This document shows positions 1-12,100 of a DNA stretch of 64,000 nucleotides, one piece after another. Both the position numbers and the translations under genes were made by a program. The first letter of the stretch is position 1. Each line of letters opens with the position of its first letter. Source of the stretch: Flavobacteriia bacterium (GTDB lineage Bacteria > Bacteroidota > Bacteroidia > Flavobacteriales_D > Crocinitomicaceae); the NCBI GenBank assembly GCA_947446925.1, contig CANFHU010000007.1, positions 1 to 64,000 on the forward strand, given 5' to 3'. The notes beneath the pieces were generated by a model. It was not told the origin of the DNA, ran no database searches, and saw nothing but the letters and a program-made list of their open reading frames with translations.

Positions 1-1562
1 GCTGCTGCTATCGAATCTGCTTCCGCTTTTTTACGAGCAATTTCCGCTAAACGTTCTTCTTCTAATTTCTTAACTGCTGCGATAGAATCTGCTTCTGCTT
101 TTTTACGCGCCTCTAATTCCTGCGCTTGTCGAAGGGCGGCTTGACGTTCTTCTTCTAATTTCTTCGCTGCTGCGATAGAATCTGCTTCTACTTTTTTACG
201 TACCTCTACTTCCTGCGCTTGTCGAAGGGCTGCTTGACGTTCTTCTTCTAATTTCTTCGCTGCTGCTATCGAATCTGCTTCCGCTTTTTTACGTGCCTCT
301 ACTTCCTGCGCTTGTTTAAGGGCCGCTTGACGTTCTTCTTCTAATTTCTTCGCTGCTGCGATCGAATCTGCTTCCGCTTTTTTACGTGCCTCTAATTCCT
401 GCGCTTGACGAAGGTCGGCTTGACGTTCTTCCTCTAATTTCTTTGCTGCAGCAATAGAATCTGCTTCTGCTTTTTTACGTGCCGTTTCTGCTGCTGTATC
501 CGCTTGCATTTTATTTATGGATGCTATGCGATCTTTTGCTTCTTGACCATCTACTATTTTTAGCGCATCATTGTATTTATTAACTGCTTGTTCATACAAT
601 TTAGAGTTTTCCAACGTTTTACCTTCTGCTAATAAGGTTTGATACTTGGTTTGTTTATCTTTTAATAGTTGATTTTCAATAATTAATTTATCAATTTCTT
701 TTATTTTAAGTAGTGCTTCTGGACGTAATTTATCGCTATTTTTTGCTTCTTGAAATTTAATTTTTGCTTCTTCCAAATTACCAGCAACTAAAGCCAATTC
801 ACCAGCTTCCATTGCTGTCTGATATTTTTCATTTTGTTTAGCAACCAGTAATTCTTGCGAAATTTTAGCATCCATTTCACTAATTTTGACTTTAACAAAA
901 GCTTGTGAAGGATCAATTTGTTGTGCTAAAAGAAATTTATTTTTCGCTTCTGTCCAATTTGAAATTGTGATTTCACTGTTCGCTTCCGAGATAGTTCTGT
1001 CAAATTCTTTTTTTATTTCTTCTTTTTTAGCCAATTCATCCGCTGCTTTTTTCGCTTTTAGTTGATCGATTTCCTTCATTAATGCGTTAACATGTGTCAG
1101 CATTGACTCCGCCATGTCCAAATTAAAAATAATCCCATGTTCTTGATGGTAGGAATATTCTGTACCAGGTGTTTTTTTAACATATGAAAAATCGATCGAA
1201 GGATACTCATCAAATAAATAGACATCACATGCTCCTCCTCCAGGATTTGCACTTTCTTCTTTCATGGTTTCTTCGTTAATATCTACTAAATTAACGATTA
1301 CAGAACGTGTAACTTTTCCGGATTTTGTAATTTCTACTTTGTATTTTTTCCCTGAATCTAATAATAATCGAACGTCTCCAGAAGCTGGAGTTACCTTAGT
1401 TAACACGACTGTCGCACCATCATATACAGTAACCGATGCTCCAGGTTCTTTTTTATTGGTATAATAATTTATTGTACGAACAAAAAAAGGAATTTCCATT
1501 TGCGCTAATACTCCATTTACACAGATCCAAGCAAAAAAAACAACTAGAAATATTCGTTTCAT
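1..1562 (-). CDS. Exported TPR-like/coiled-coil repeat protein (left-truncated)
   Basis: This gene starts at the ATG complementary to 1560-1562 and stays open to the window edge, giving about 520 visible residues with the C-terminus missing. It begins with a signal peptide (MKRIFLVVFF...VNGVLA, then Q). A beta-rich segment follows (about residues 25-110) that looks like a PEGA/carboxypeptidase-regulatory fold. Next come TPR-like helical pairs with phrases such as WTEAKNKFLLAQQIDPSQ and LYEQAVNKYNDALK. From about residue 345 there are near-identical 31-residue units rich in K, E, A and R (KKLEEERQAA...KKAEADSIAAA). The product is likely periplasmic or cell-surface, with a long rigid helical rod. 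An OmpA-like C-terminus outside the window is possible but not visible. Function not recognised. Confidence 0.8.
   Translation of the reverse strand, partial: MKRIFLVVFFAWICVNGVLAQMEIPFFVRTINYYTNKKEPGASVTVYDGATVVLTKVTPASGDVRLLLDSGKKYKVEITKSGKVTRSVIVNLVDINEETMKEESANPGGGACDVYLFDEYPSIDFSYVKKTPGTEYSYHQEHGIIFNLDMAESMLTHVNALMKEIDQLKAKKAADELAKKEEIKKEFDRTISEANSEITISNWTEAKNKFLLAQQIDPSQAFVKVKISEMDAKISQELLVAKQNEKYQTAMEAGELALVAGNLEEAKIKFQEAKNSDKLRPEALLKIKEIDKLIIENQLLKDKQTKYQTLLAEGKTLENSKLYEQAVNKYNDALKIVDGQEAKDRIASINKMQADTAAETARKKAEADSIAAAKKLEEERQADLRQAQELEARKKAEADSIAAAKKLEEERQAALKQAQEVEARKKAEADSIAAAKKLEEERQAALRQAQEVEVRKKVEADSIAAAKKLEEERQAALRQAQELEARKKAEADSIAAVKKLEEERLAEIARKKAEADSIAA
65..530 (-). repeat. 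93-bp in-frame tandem repeats, five units
   Basis: The shared segment 'atttctt' recurs at 65, 158, 251, 344 and 437, exactly 93 bases apart, so each unit encodes 31 residues. Units differ by scattered, mostly conservative changes, and the most distal one diverges. The array continues to the left edge, so the full copy number is unknown. Confidence 0.95.
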
Positions 1563-1746
1563 TAAATTTTATAAAAAGCACGACAAAAATGCCAAAAAAA
1601 AACAAGAAAATCTATTTCAATTTTGAATAATGTGTCGATGAGACAAAACTAGAATTGAACTTAAAACTTAACTGTAGTGCACAATTAATAAATCTTTACG
1701 AACTTTGCAGTAAACCTCAACCTACTTTGTGGTTAAAAAAAACAAC

Positions 1747-2733
1747 ATGGGAAAAAAAATCAAAGAAATTAGCAAGCCTAAATTACACTCAAAAAACAAA
1801 CATTTAGAAGGATACGATTTTAAACTTCTTACTAAACATTTACCAGAATTAACTCCCTTTGTTCAAAAAAACGAGTTCAACCAAAAAGACACTATCGATT
1901 TTGCTGATCCAATCGCAGTCAAACTTTTAAATAAAGCACTTTTACTAGCCCATTATGAAATAAACTATTGGGACATCCCAGAAAATTATTTATGTCCTCC
2001 TATTCCTGGTCGTGCGGATTACATTCATCACGTTGCAGACTTATTGCAAGTTTATAATTACGGAAATATTCCTACAGGGCCTGAAATTAAATGCTTAGAT
2101 ATTGGAACAGGCGCCAATTGTATCTACCCTATCCTTGGTCACCAAGAATATGGATGGAGTTTTATAGGTTCCGACATTGACCAAGTATCTGTAGATTCGG
2201 CTAAAAACATACTTTCTCAAAATGAAAATTTAAAAGATTTTGTAGAAATACGTTTACAAGAAAATCCAAAAGATTTATTGTTCGGAGCAATAACGAAAGA
2301 AGAAATTATCGACGTAACTTTTTGTAATCCACCATTTCACGCAAGTCAAGAAGATGCGCTAAAAGGAACACTTCGCAAAGTAACTAATCTATCAAAAGGC
2401 AAAGAAATAGTTCCAACCCTAAATTTTGGAGGTCAGAGTAACGAACTTTGGTGTGAAGGTGGCGAAGATTGGTTTGTCAATAAATTAATACGAGAAAGTA
2501 CAAAATTCGAGAAGAATGTATTTTGGTTTACCACATTGGTTTCCAAACAATCGAATTTAAAAAACGCCTACAAAACGTTTGAAAAATACCGTGCGTTGGA
2601 AGTGAAAACGATACCTATGGGACAAGGGAATAAAACGAGTCGCATTATCGCTTGGACTTTTTTAACCAAAGAAGAGCAAAAAGAGTGGAAGAATTCACGC
2701 TGGAATATTGATGCTTCGACAGGCTCAGCATAA
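1747..2733 (+). CDS. rlmF: 23S rRNA (adenine(1618)-N(6))-methyltransferase
   Basis: The 328-residue protein methylates A1618 of 23S rRNA using SAM. The N-terminal KPKLHSKNKHLEGYDF and the DFADPIAVKLLNKALL segment are typical of the RlmF (YbiN) family. The SAM-binding motif LDIGTGANCIYPILG lies near residue 120, and the catalytic motif CNPPFH near residue 193 is the [N/D]PPF of N6-adenine methyltransferases. A GTG at 1729 in the same frame is an alternative start; ATG 1747 is preferred because the family-conserved part begins after it. The last residues (ASTGSA) and the stop lie inside a short dispersed repeat, so the native C-terminus may have been slightly altered by repeat insertion. Confidence 0.93.
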   Translation: MGKKIKEISKPKLHSKNKHLEGYDFKLLTKHLPELTPFVQKNEFNQKDTIDFADPIAVKLLNKALLLAHYEINYWDIPENYLCPPIPGRADYIHHVADLLQVYNYGNIPTGPEIKCLDIGTGANCIYPILGHQEYGWSFIGSDIDQVSVDSAKNILSQNENLKDFVEIRLQENPKDLLFGAITKEEIIDVTFCNPPFHASQEDALKGTLRKVTNLSKGKEIVPTLNFGGQSNELWCEGGEDWFVNKLIRESTKFEKNVFWFTTLVSKQSNLKNAYKTFEKYRALEVKTIPMGQGNKTSRIIAWTFLTKEEQKEWKNSRWNIDASTGSA

Positions 2734-2749
2734 ATTCGAAAGGCTCAGT
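2715..2749 (+). repeat. Two copies of the TTCGA-x-AGGCTCAG dispersed repeat
   Basis: TTCGACAGGCTCAGC (2715-2729) and TTCGAAAGGCTCAGT (2735-2749) lie across the rlmF stop codon. Related 15-16 bp units occur at 23974-24025, 55710-55789 and, inverted, at 56258-56299. Confidence 0.8.
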
Positions 2750-2793
2750 ATAAAATTTAAAAATGAAATCATCTTAAATTCTTTATAAAGATT

Positions 2794-2823
2794 AAAAACT
2801 AATCTAAATTTTTGATTAGTTTT
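2794..2823 (+). terminator. Intrinsic terminator after rlmF
   Basis: AAAACTAATC pairs perfectly with GATTAGTTTT across a 9-base AT-rich loop, and the 3' arm ends in Ts. It sits about 60 bp after the rlmF stop. Confidence 0.6.
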
Positions 2824-2980
2824 CGCTATATTTATTCTATAAACAAACAATTATGGAATATATACGCTATCAATCAAACTTTTACAAGGTTAACAACCTT
2901 ATCCTTACAACTTCGATATCCTACCCTTAATCAAAATATTATTTTTTAAGTCTAGATCATTTTAGCATTTGAATAAATAA

Positions 2981-3022
2981 TGTTCCCTTAAAGGGAACAA
3001 ATTGAAATAATTTGTATATTTG
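2981..3022 (+). promoter_or_regulatory. higBA promoter with palindromic operator
   Basis: A perfect 19-bp palindrome with a one-base centre (TGTTCCCTTAAAGGGAACA) occupies 2981-2999. The Bacteroidetes -7 element TATATTTG is at 3015-3022, 8 bp before the higB ATG. The palindrome covers the place where the -33 element would sit, so a bound antitoxin would exclude RNA polymerase. This is what an autorepressed TA operon should look like; binding by HigA is inferred. Confidence 0.7.
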
Positions 3023-3030
3023 TAAGAAGA

Positions 3031-3333
3031 ATGAAAAACATAGTTTCATTGAAAACATTAAAAGAACATTGGGAAAAACCAGGAAGAGCAGATTCTGAAC
3101 AAGCTTTAAGAGCATGGAATCAGGAAGCGAAATTTTTCAGATGGAAAAATCCTAATGAAATTAAATCGAAGTATAAAAGCGCAAGTATTATAGGAGATAA
3201 CCGCGTGGTCTTTAATATCTGTGGAAATAAATATCGATTAGTAGTTAAAGTAAATTACGTAACCGGTTGGATATACATCCGATTTGTAGGTACTCATGAA
3301 GAATACGATCAAATTGATGCTATGACAATTTAA
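3031..3333 (+). CDS. higB: HigB-family mRNA interferase toxin
   Basis: The 100-residue protein matches the HigB_toxin family in length, in its internal part (NRVVFNICGNKYRLVVKVNY) and in its ending (IRFVGTHEEYDQIDA). Members are RelE-fold RNases that cleave mRNA on the ribosome. The gene is first in a two-gene operon; the 12-bp gap to the antitoxin and the toxin-first order are typical for higBA. Confidence 0.93.
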   Translation: MKNIVSLKTLKEHWEKPGRADSEQALRAWNQEAKFFRWKNPNEIKSKYKSASIIGDNRVVFNICGNKYRLVVKVNYVTGWIYIRFVGTHEEYDQIDAMTI

Positions 3334-3345
3334 AAGTTAGATCCC

Positions 3346-3696
3346 ATGAAAGCAAAATTGATTAAAACAGAAGAAGAATACACTTTAGCATTAGTTCGCA
3401 TGGAAGAACTTTTTGATGTAACGCAAGAAAGTGAAGATTTTGATGAAGCAGAACTTTTAATTACATTAATTGATCTTTACGAAAATGAACACTATAAAAT
3501 AGAAGCTCCGGACCCAATTGACGCCATAAAATTTAGAATGGAACAAATGGGTTTGAAAAAAATTGACATGACCAAGTATTTCGGAACACGCGGAAGAGTT
3601 TCAGAAATTCTAAACAGACAAAGAGAATTATCTCTTACAATGATTAAAAAACTACACAAAGATTTTGGAATTCCTGCAGAATCGTTGATTGCATAG
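3346..3696 (+). CDS. higA: HigA-type antitoxin, HTH (XRE)
   Basis: The 116-residue partner of HigB. The N-terminal half (EEYTLALVRMEELFDV...LITLIDLYENEHYKIEAPDP) is the acidic helical domain found before the HTH in this antitoxin family. The C-terminal half (RMEQMGLKKIDMTKYFGTRGRVSEILNRQREL) is a Cro/C1-type helix-turn-helix. It should neutralise HigB and bind the palindrome upstream of the operon. A separate copy of the N-terminal domain alone is encoded at 48494-48664. Confidence 0.92.
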   Translation: MKAKLIKTEEEYTLALVRMEELFDVTQESEDFDEAELLITLIDLYENEHYKIEAPDPIDAIKFRMEQMGLKKIDMTKYFGTRGRVSEILNRQRELSLTMIKKLHKDFGIPAESLIA

Positions 3697-3699
3697 ATC

Positions 3700-5835
3700 T
3701 TATTCTAAAACAATCTTTTTTGTTGCTATTTCTTTTCCGAAATCATCAATAATACGTAAAAAATAGATCCCTCGTTGAACATTATTTCCTAGAGGTATAT
3801 TCAAGGTATTTAAATCATTGTGCTGATTGAAAATTTCAATTCCATTTAAACCAATAATAGAAATAGTTGAATTTACCGCATTTTTTAATGTAATAAAGTT
3901 AGTAGCAGGATTAGGAAAAACTTGAATTTCATCTTCTAGTAACATTTCTAGTGAAGCCACATTACTTACCTTACCATTTTCATATGTAAAACTTGCAGTA
4001 TTAGCTACTATATCGAAACTCAAATCTGTAACCGTACCAATAATTGGTATCTTTAAAAAGTGAATGTTTTCTTTGATTTTAGTTGAACTTGCAATTCCAA
4101 TATTATAAATATTACTTTCAATCATTTTCTCTATTAATAATTGGTTATCTAATACTATTGGTGTACCTAAATTAGAAAAGTTATTTTTAAAAGCTAAATT
4201 TAAGCCATACAATGCTCCTTTAGCTCTAAAAACTAAATTGTTTTCCTCAATTGAAACGTCAATCGTTGCTGAAATTGCATCTCCACCTCTTTTTTTAATA
4301 TCTGCTTGGAACTCTTTTATTAAACCTAAATATTTTTGCAATATTAAGCTAGCATCGTTTGCTGTTATTTTCCCTATCGTATCTACATTTGCAACCATAC
4401 ACCTCCAATTACTCCAAGGAAGAGGATCCATAGTAGGTAAAGGATCTAAACCCACCGAATATTTCAAAGCATATAAAGCGTCCGTTTTATCAATTATTTT
4501 ATTTGTATCTATATCTCCAAAAAGAGTTGGTAATACTGTAAAATATTTATTTGTTAAAGGAACTGAATCATACATATAACCATATTTATCCATGGCTTTA
4601 ATTTGTACAAATACTTTACCATTTCCTTTTTCTACTATGTGTAAAAAGGAAAATGTAGAATCATTAATTTTAGATGAACTCGTATAATCGACTTGATTTT
4701 CACCGTATAGTTTAATTTGCGGAACAATATTATGATTTATTGAACTATTAAAATTTATATTTATCGTTAAAGAATCTCCTTTTCTTAGAAAATTTGGATC
4801 CTTTGAATACTGTACTTGATAATTATTGTTATTTAATTCAAATGCAAATATTTTATTTGCTTTTTCTCCTAGATAACCTGACGCCCAAAATTTACCTTTA
4901 TCATACACCAAAAAATCAAAATAAGAATTAACTAAACCAAATGTCTGCCAACAAGGATAATTTCGCCAGTTTACACCGTCATACATCAACATACCACCAT
5001 ATGGATGCCCACTTCTAACATACTGAAAAAATAAATTACCTTGTTTATCTTTTACACTAAAAATGATCGTATCAAAAAAATCATCTTGTGTTTGTGTAGA
5101 AAACTCATCCAATTTTTTTCCATCATATTTATAAATCCCAAGTAAAGTGCCCACAAATATGTTTCCATTATTATCCGAAATTAGATTATAAGCTCCAGAA
5201 TTTCCCCACCCCATTCTATCAGGTAAAACCAAAGAGTCATTATCTGTTATATTATGTACATTAGATTTGGAATACCACCTAGTATAAGCCCATAACTTAT
5301 TATCGCTTTCATTTATCCATAAATCAGTAAAATAACCCTTTTGAGTTCCAGTTTTATTGGAAATTTTAACCCATTGATTTCCATCAAATTTTACGATTCC
5401 ATATCCAACAAAATTCAAATACAAGGAATTATTAGTATCTGTTATTATACTAGTAAAATTTCCTTTTCCTGTATATCCAATACTATCTTTAGTGTAAGAT
5501 TTCCAAATTAATCCATTATATACACTCAAAGTACTATCACTCATAAACCAAATAGAATTGTTTTTTGATTTCACTATTTTAATGATTTTATCAGATTTCA
5601 ATCCTGAATTTGTTGTGGTATAATTCTCCCAATTTGTACCGTTAAAATAATTAACTCCTTTATTATCATCAATCACCCATAAATTATCGTTCTGATCAAC
5701 TACAAAAGATTTCGGTATTGAAACTTTTGTAGAAGTGCTATATTCTGTAAATTCTTTTATGATTTTTTGAGTAAGACCTGAAAAACTAAACAAAGTAAAC
5801 ATGATTAGTAATAAGTAAGCATGATTTTTAGACAT
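3700..5835 (-). CDS. T9SS-secreted beta-propeller protein with dockerin-like and cohesin-like segments
   Basis: The 711-residue protein starts with a signal peptide (MSKNHAYLLLIMFTLFSFSG). Residues about 35-330 contain repeated 'DNLWV', 'NSIWF', 'GNIFVGT' blades like two-component-regulator propellers. Around residues 440-515 the pattern FGDIDTNKIIDKTDALYALK ... ANVDTIGKITANDASLILQK gives two Ca-binding loops of a type I dockerin-like pair. A beta-rich, cohesin-like stretch follows to about 620. The end is a Por/T9SS sorting domain (VFPNPATNFITL ... GIYFLRIIDDFGKE ... KKIVLE). The protein is probably exported through T9SS and attached to the surface or released. The ligand is unknown. Confidence 0.85.
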   Translation of the reverse strand: MSKNHAYLLLIMFTLFSFSGLTQKIIKEFTEYSTSTKVSIPKSFVVDQNDNLWVIDDNKGVNYFNGTNWENYTTTNSGLKSDKIIKIVKSKNNSIWFMSDSTLSVYNGLIWKSYTKDSIGYTGKGNFTSIITDTNNSLYLNFVGYGIVKFDGNQWVKISNKTGTQKGYFTDLWINESDNKLWAYTRWYSKSNVHNITDNDSLVLPDRMGWGNSGAYNLISDNNGNIFVGTLLGIYKYDGKKLDEFSTQTQDDFFDTIIFSVKDKQGNLFFQYVRSGHPYGGMLMYDGVNWRNYPCWQTFGLVNSYFDFLVYDKGKFWASGYLGEKANKIFAFELNNNNYQVQYSKDPNFLRKGDSLTININFNSSINHNIVPQIKLYGENQVDYTSSSKINDSTFSFLHIVEKGNGKVFVQIKAMDKYGYMYDSVPLTNKYFTVLPTLFGDIDTNKIIDKTDALYALKYSVGLDPLPTMDPLPWSNWRCMVANVDTIGKITANDASLILQKYLGLIKEFQADIKKRGGDAISATIDVSIEENNLVFRAKGALYGLNLAFKNNFSNLGTPIVLDNQLLIEKMIESNIYNIGIASSTKIKENIHFLKIPIIGTVTDLSFDIVANTASFTYENGKVSNVASLEMLLEDEIQVFPNPATNFITLKNAVNSTISIIGLNGIEIFNQHNDLNTLNIPLGNNVQRGIYFLRIIDDFGKEIATKKIVLE

Positions 5836-5942
5836 AAATTGGATGTGTATTTAATTAATAATCAAAAATATAAAAAGGCAATGAAATTCAATATATCATT
5901 TAATAAATGTTTTATCTTTAAATTTAAAATCAGCTATAGAAA

Positions 5943-6404
5943 ATGACTTTACTACCACTCGTTAACAACACATACATTCTAAAAAAATTCCCTGGAAAAG
6001 GAGGCTGGACCTATGCTTCAATCCCTGAAGTATTGCAAGACAAAACAGCTCCTTTTGGATGGGTGAAAGTACGTGGAACGATTGATGATTATGAATTCAA
6101 TCATTTCAAATTAATGCCCATGGGAGACGGCACTTTGTTCTTCCCTGTCAGAGCAGAAATCAGAAAGAAAATCAAAAAAGAAGCAGGAGATGAAGTACAC
6201 ATTCTTCTCTACCAAGATCTTTCTGCTATAGAAATTCCTGAAGAACTATTGATCTGCTTGAAGGATGAACCGCTTGCCTACACACGATTTCTTGCATTAT
6301 CCGAAGACAAGCAAAAAGAGATAATAGATTGGATTTCTCAAGCAAAAAAAGAAGAAACGAAGGTTGAAAGGATTGCTAGTTGTATTGAAAAATTATTGAA
6401 ATAA
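5943..6404 (+). CDS. DUF1905/YdeI-OmpD-associated family protein
   Basis: The 153-residue protein has an N-terminal DUF1905-like part (LKKFPGKGGWTYASIP ... WVKVRGTIDDYEFNHFKLMP ... VRAEIRKKIKKEAGDEVHILL). The C-terminal helical part (EPLAYTRFLALSEDKQKEIIDWISQAKKEETK) matches the YdeI/OmpD-associated ('bacteriocin-protection') family. It is cytosolic by appearance, with no signal sequence. The biochemical role of this family is not established. It stands alone between a divergent gene and an intergenic repeat region. Confidence 0.85.
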   Translation: MTLLPLVNNTYILKKFPGKGGWTYASIPEVLQDKTAPFGWVKVRGTIDDYEFNHFKLMPMGDGTLFFPVRAEIRKKIKKEAGDEVHILLYQDLSAIEIPEELLICLKDEPLAYTRFLALSEDKQKEIIDWISQAKKEETKVERIASCIEKLLK

Positions 6405-8332
<1,928 letters not shown>

Positions 8333-8354
8333 CTCTTTACACATAACTCATAAC

Positions 8355-8383
8355 TAAAAAAGCCTCTTTTAGAGGCTTTTTTT
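8355..8383. terminator. Bidirectional terminator between ABC-F gene and pcm
   Basis: AGCCTCT (8361-8367) and AGAGGCT (8371-8377) form a 7-bp stem with a TTT loop, flanked by an A-run on the left and a T-run on the right. It can serve both convergent genes. Confidence 0.85.
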
Positions 8384-9023
8384 ATTTCGTATTCTCCAAC
8401 ATCGGAACAAAACTAAATACTCCAAACTCCTCGGTTTTAAACTCTGTTTCCGAAATTTTGGTAATGCGTTGCATGAGTTGTTTTTCGCCTTCTCCGATTG
8501 GAATTACTAGCATTCCTCCAACTTTTAATTGTTGTAAAAGTGCATCTGGAATGTATGGCGCACCACAGGTCACCAAGATTTTGTCGAAAGGAGCATCGAG
8601 TGGTCTTCCTTTGTATCCATCTCCATAAAACAATTTAGGATTGTAATGCATGTGGTGGATAATCGGCTTTGCTTTTAAGTACAATTCTTTTTGGCGTTCT
8701 ATAGAAAATACTTTCATTCCCATTGCACACAAAATCGATGTTTGAAAACCAGAGCCAGTTCCAATTTCTAATACCTTCTCCCCTTTTGTTAGTTGCAATA
8801 ATTCCGTTTGAAAAGCAACTGTATATGGATGTGATATCGTTTGACCAGCACCAATTTGGAATGCCATGTTGGAATAGGCTTGTTTTTCGAAGGCAAGGTC
8901 TAAAAAATAGTGACGCGGAACTTCAAAAAAAGCTTCTAATACTTTCTCATTCGAAATTCCTTTTTGACGCAACTCTTCAATGAGAAGTTTACGGAGTCCT
9001 TTATGTTTAAACGAATCTTGCAT
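8382..9023 (-). CDS. pcm: Protein-L-isoaspartate O-methyltransferase
   Basis: The 213-residue protein methylates isoaspartyl residues in damaged proteins with SAM. The family landmarks are present in order: VPRHYFLD near residue 35, the QTISHPYTVAFQTELL segment near residue 60, the SAM motif VLEIGTGSGFQTSILC (about 84-99), ILVTCGAP near 150 and GGMLVIPIGEG near 168. The length matches bacterial PCMT. It is convergent with the ABC-F gene and shares its terminator. Confidence 0.95.
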   Translation of the reverse strand: MQDSFKHKGLRKLLIEELRQKGISNEKVLEAFFEVPRHYFLDLAFEKQAYSNMAFQIGAGQTISHPYTVAFQTELLQLTKGEKVLEIGTGSGFQTSILCAMGMKVFSIERQKELYLKAKPIIHHMHYNPKLFYGDGYKGRPLDAPFDKILVTCGAPYIPDALLQQLKVGGMLVIPIGEGEKQLMQRITKISETEFKTEEFGVFSFVPMLENTK

Positions 9024-9104
9024 GATACAAAAATAAGAGAATTTGCGGGGTGATTTTTCTAAATTATTTAATAATATACACGCGTTAATGTTGGAATATT
9101 TTTG

Positions 9105-12100
9105 TCACCCCATCAATTCAAATTCCAAATCAAATCCTTGTAACTGTTTCACAAACTCATTATTCGGGTCAATGCGAATATTTTTGGATGGCAGTGTAAC
9201 CTCCAAATTATCCAACGGATCATAAATCACGAATTTCACCGCACAACGTCCTTCGTTTTCCAAGAACAAACGGTTCAAATCTTGTATCATGATTTGGTTT
9301 AATTTCTTATTGGAAATTTTTAGTTGAATCGTATTTGCACGCTTCTCCTTTAAATCGTGTAATAACTCCATCGTTTGAATCACAAACTCTGGTTCTTTTC
9401 GGTGACGCGGAATTTCGAATTTCCCTTTAATTGACACAAAAGTACCTGGAACAAAAAACGGCTTGAATTTTAAATAATTTTCTCTGAATAAAAATAATTT
9501 ATAGGAATCGGTATAGTCTTCAATCACCATTGTACCAAATGGTTCATTATTTTTAGTCATCCGATTCTCACATTCTGAAATTACCGCTGCCATCAAAACT
9601 TCCTTATTGATATTTTCCACTGGATTATTCAACATAGAAACTTGACCATTACAAAACGACTCTATCTCCAAACGGAAATCATCTAAAGGGTGACCAGAAA
9701 TAAAGATACCTACTACCTCTTTTTCTTTGCTCAATTTATACATGGATGGCCATTCGTCTGCTTTTGGGATTTCAGGTTCAGGAATTTCTGCTCCTGAAGC
9801 TTCACCAAACAAGGATGCTTGTGATGAATTCGCATTTTCTTGAAAACTATTTCCAAAACGAATCGCATTTTCTAAGAACATTCTACCCGATCCATCTTCT
9901 TTGAAATATTGCGCACGATGTACATTTTTAAACGAATCAAAACCACCCGCATACGCCAAACTTTCAAACGCTTTTTTGGTACATACACGTAAATTCACCC
10001 GTTTAGCAAACTCAAAAATCGAAGTATACGAACCATTTTCTGAACGCTCTTTAATCACAGCTTCTACAGGCGCTGTTCCCATTCCTTTAATAGCACCTAA
10101 ACCAAAACGGATTGCCCCTTCTTTGTTTACTGTAAATAAATAGGAAGACTCATTCACATCTGGCCCAAGCACTTGAATCCCCATACGCTTACATTCTTCC
10201 ATGAAAAACGTGACTGATTTGATGTCATTCATGTTGTTCGAAAGTACCGAAGCCATGTATTCCGCTGGGTAATTCGCTTTCAGATATGCCGTTTGGTATG
10301 CAATCCACGCATAACACGTCGAGTGCGATTTGTTGAAGGCATACGAAGCAAACGCCTCCCAATCCTTCCAAATTTTCTCTAATGCAACCGTGTCGTGCCC
10401 ACGTTCATTCCCTTGTTGAATAAACTGCGGACGCATTTTGTCGAGTAAGTAAATTTGTTTCTTACCCATCGCCTTACGCAAGGTATCTGCCTCACCCTTA
10501 GAAAATCCAGCTAACTTCTGTGAAAGTAGCATTACCTGCTCTTGGTATACGGTAATACCGTAGGTTTCTTTTAAGTATTCCTCACATGCATCCACATCAT
10601 AGACAATAGGCTCTTCTCCATGTTTACGTTTAATAAACGAAGGGATATACTCGATTGGTCCCGGACGGTACAAGGCATTCATGGCAATTAAATCGGCAAA
10701 TACAGTCGGTTTTAACTCCTTCATGTATTTTTGCATCCCGGGCGACTCGTATTGGAATATCCCTACAGTTTCACCACGTTGGAACAACTCATACGTTGGT
10801 GTATCATCTACCGGGAATTCATCTGGAACCAAATCAACCCCATGACGTTCTTTTACATTTTTGACTGCATACTTAATTAAGGTTAAGGTCTTTAACCCCA
10901 AGAAGTCCATTTTCAATAATCCAGCCTCTTCCGCAACCGAGTTATCAAACTGTGTACACCACATGTTAGAGTCTTTCGCAGTTGCAACAGGTACAAATTG
11001 TGTAATATCAGAAGGCGTAATAATCACCCCACAGGCGTGAATACCAGTATTTCGTACCGAACCTTCCAATTGCTTCGCCTGCTGAATTACTTTGGCAGAC
11101 AAATCTGTACCTTGCGACAAACGTTTTAATTCATTCGCTGCTTGAATATCTTCCGTTTTATTTTTCAGTTTGGATGCTAATTCTGCATCATCTAGGGAAA
11201 ATAATTTCTTAAGTGAAATATCTGGAACCAATTTCGCCAATCGATCCGCTTCAAACAAGGGTAAATCCAATACACGTGCCGTATCGCGCAGCGAAGATTT
11301 TGCTGCCATTGTACCATAGGTAATGATTTGTGCTACTTGGTTTGAACCATATTTTTCAATTACCCAATCGATGACACGTCCACGACCCTCATCATCAAAA
11401 TCGATATCAATATCCGGCATCGAGATACGATCCGGATTCAAGAAACGCTCAAAAAGTAGGTCGTACTTGATTGGATCCACATTGGTAATCCCTGTACAAT
11501 ATGCTACCGCAGAACCAGCAGCAGAACCACGTCCAGGTCCTACAGACACACCCATATCACGTGCTGCCTGACAAAAATCTTGTACAATCAAGAAATAACC
11601 AGGATAACCAGTACGTTCAACCGTTGCTAATTCGAAGTCGATACGATCGCGAATTTCATCCGTAATCACCGGATAACGTTTTTCAGCACCTTTATAGGTC
11701 AAGTGACGTAAGAACGCATTTTCTCCGCGTTTCCCACCATCAATCGCGTCTTGTGGGTCTTGAAATTCTTCCGGAATATCAAACGCTGGCAAAAGTACAT
11801 CCCTTGCTAAACCAAAAGGTTCAATTTTAGCAATGATTTCACCAACCGTTAAAATTGCTTCCGGTAGGTCCGCAAACAATTCTTTCATTTCATCCGCAGA
11901 CTTGAAATAATATTCTTGATTTTCTAAGCCATATCTAAACCCACGCCCGCGACCCACTGGCGTTGAAACCAATTCATTATCTTTTACACACAATAAAATA
12001 TCATGTGAAACAGCATCTGCTTTATTTAAATAGAAGGTGTTGTTGGTAGCAACTAATTTAACCTGATGCTTCTCTGCAAATTTAATTAACGTTTGATTGA

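Noticed and set aside
1264..1464. 66-residue plus-strand ORF
   Set aside because: It lies wholly inside the minus-strand repeat-protein gene in another frame and has no family features.
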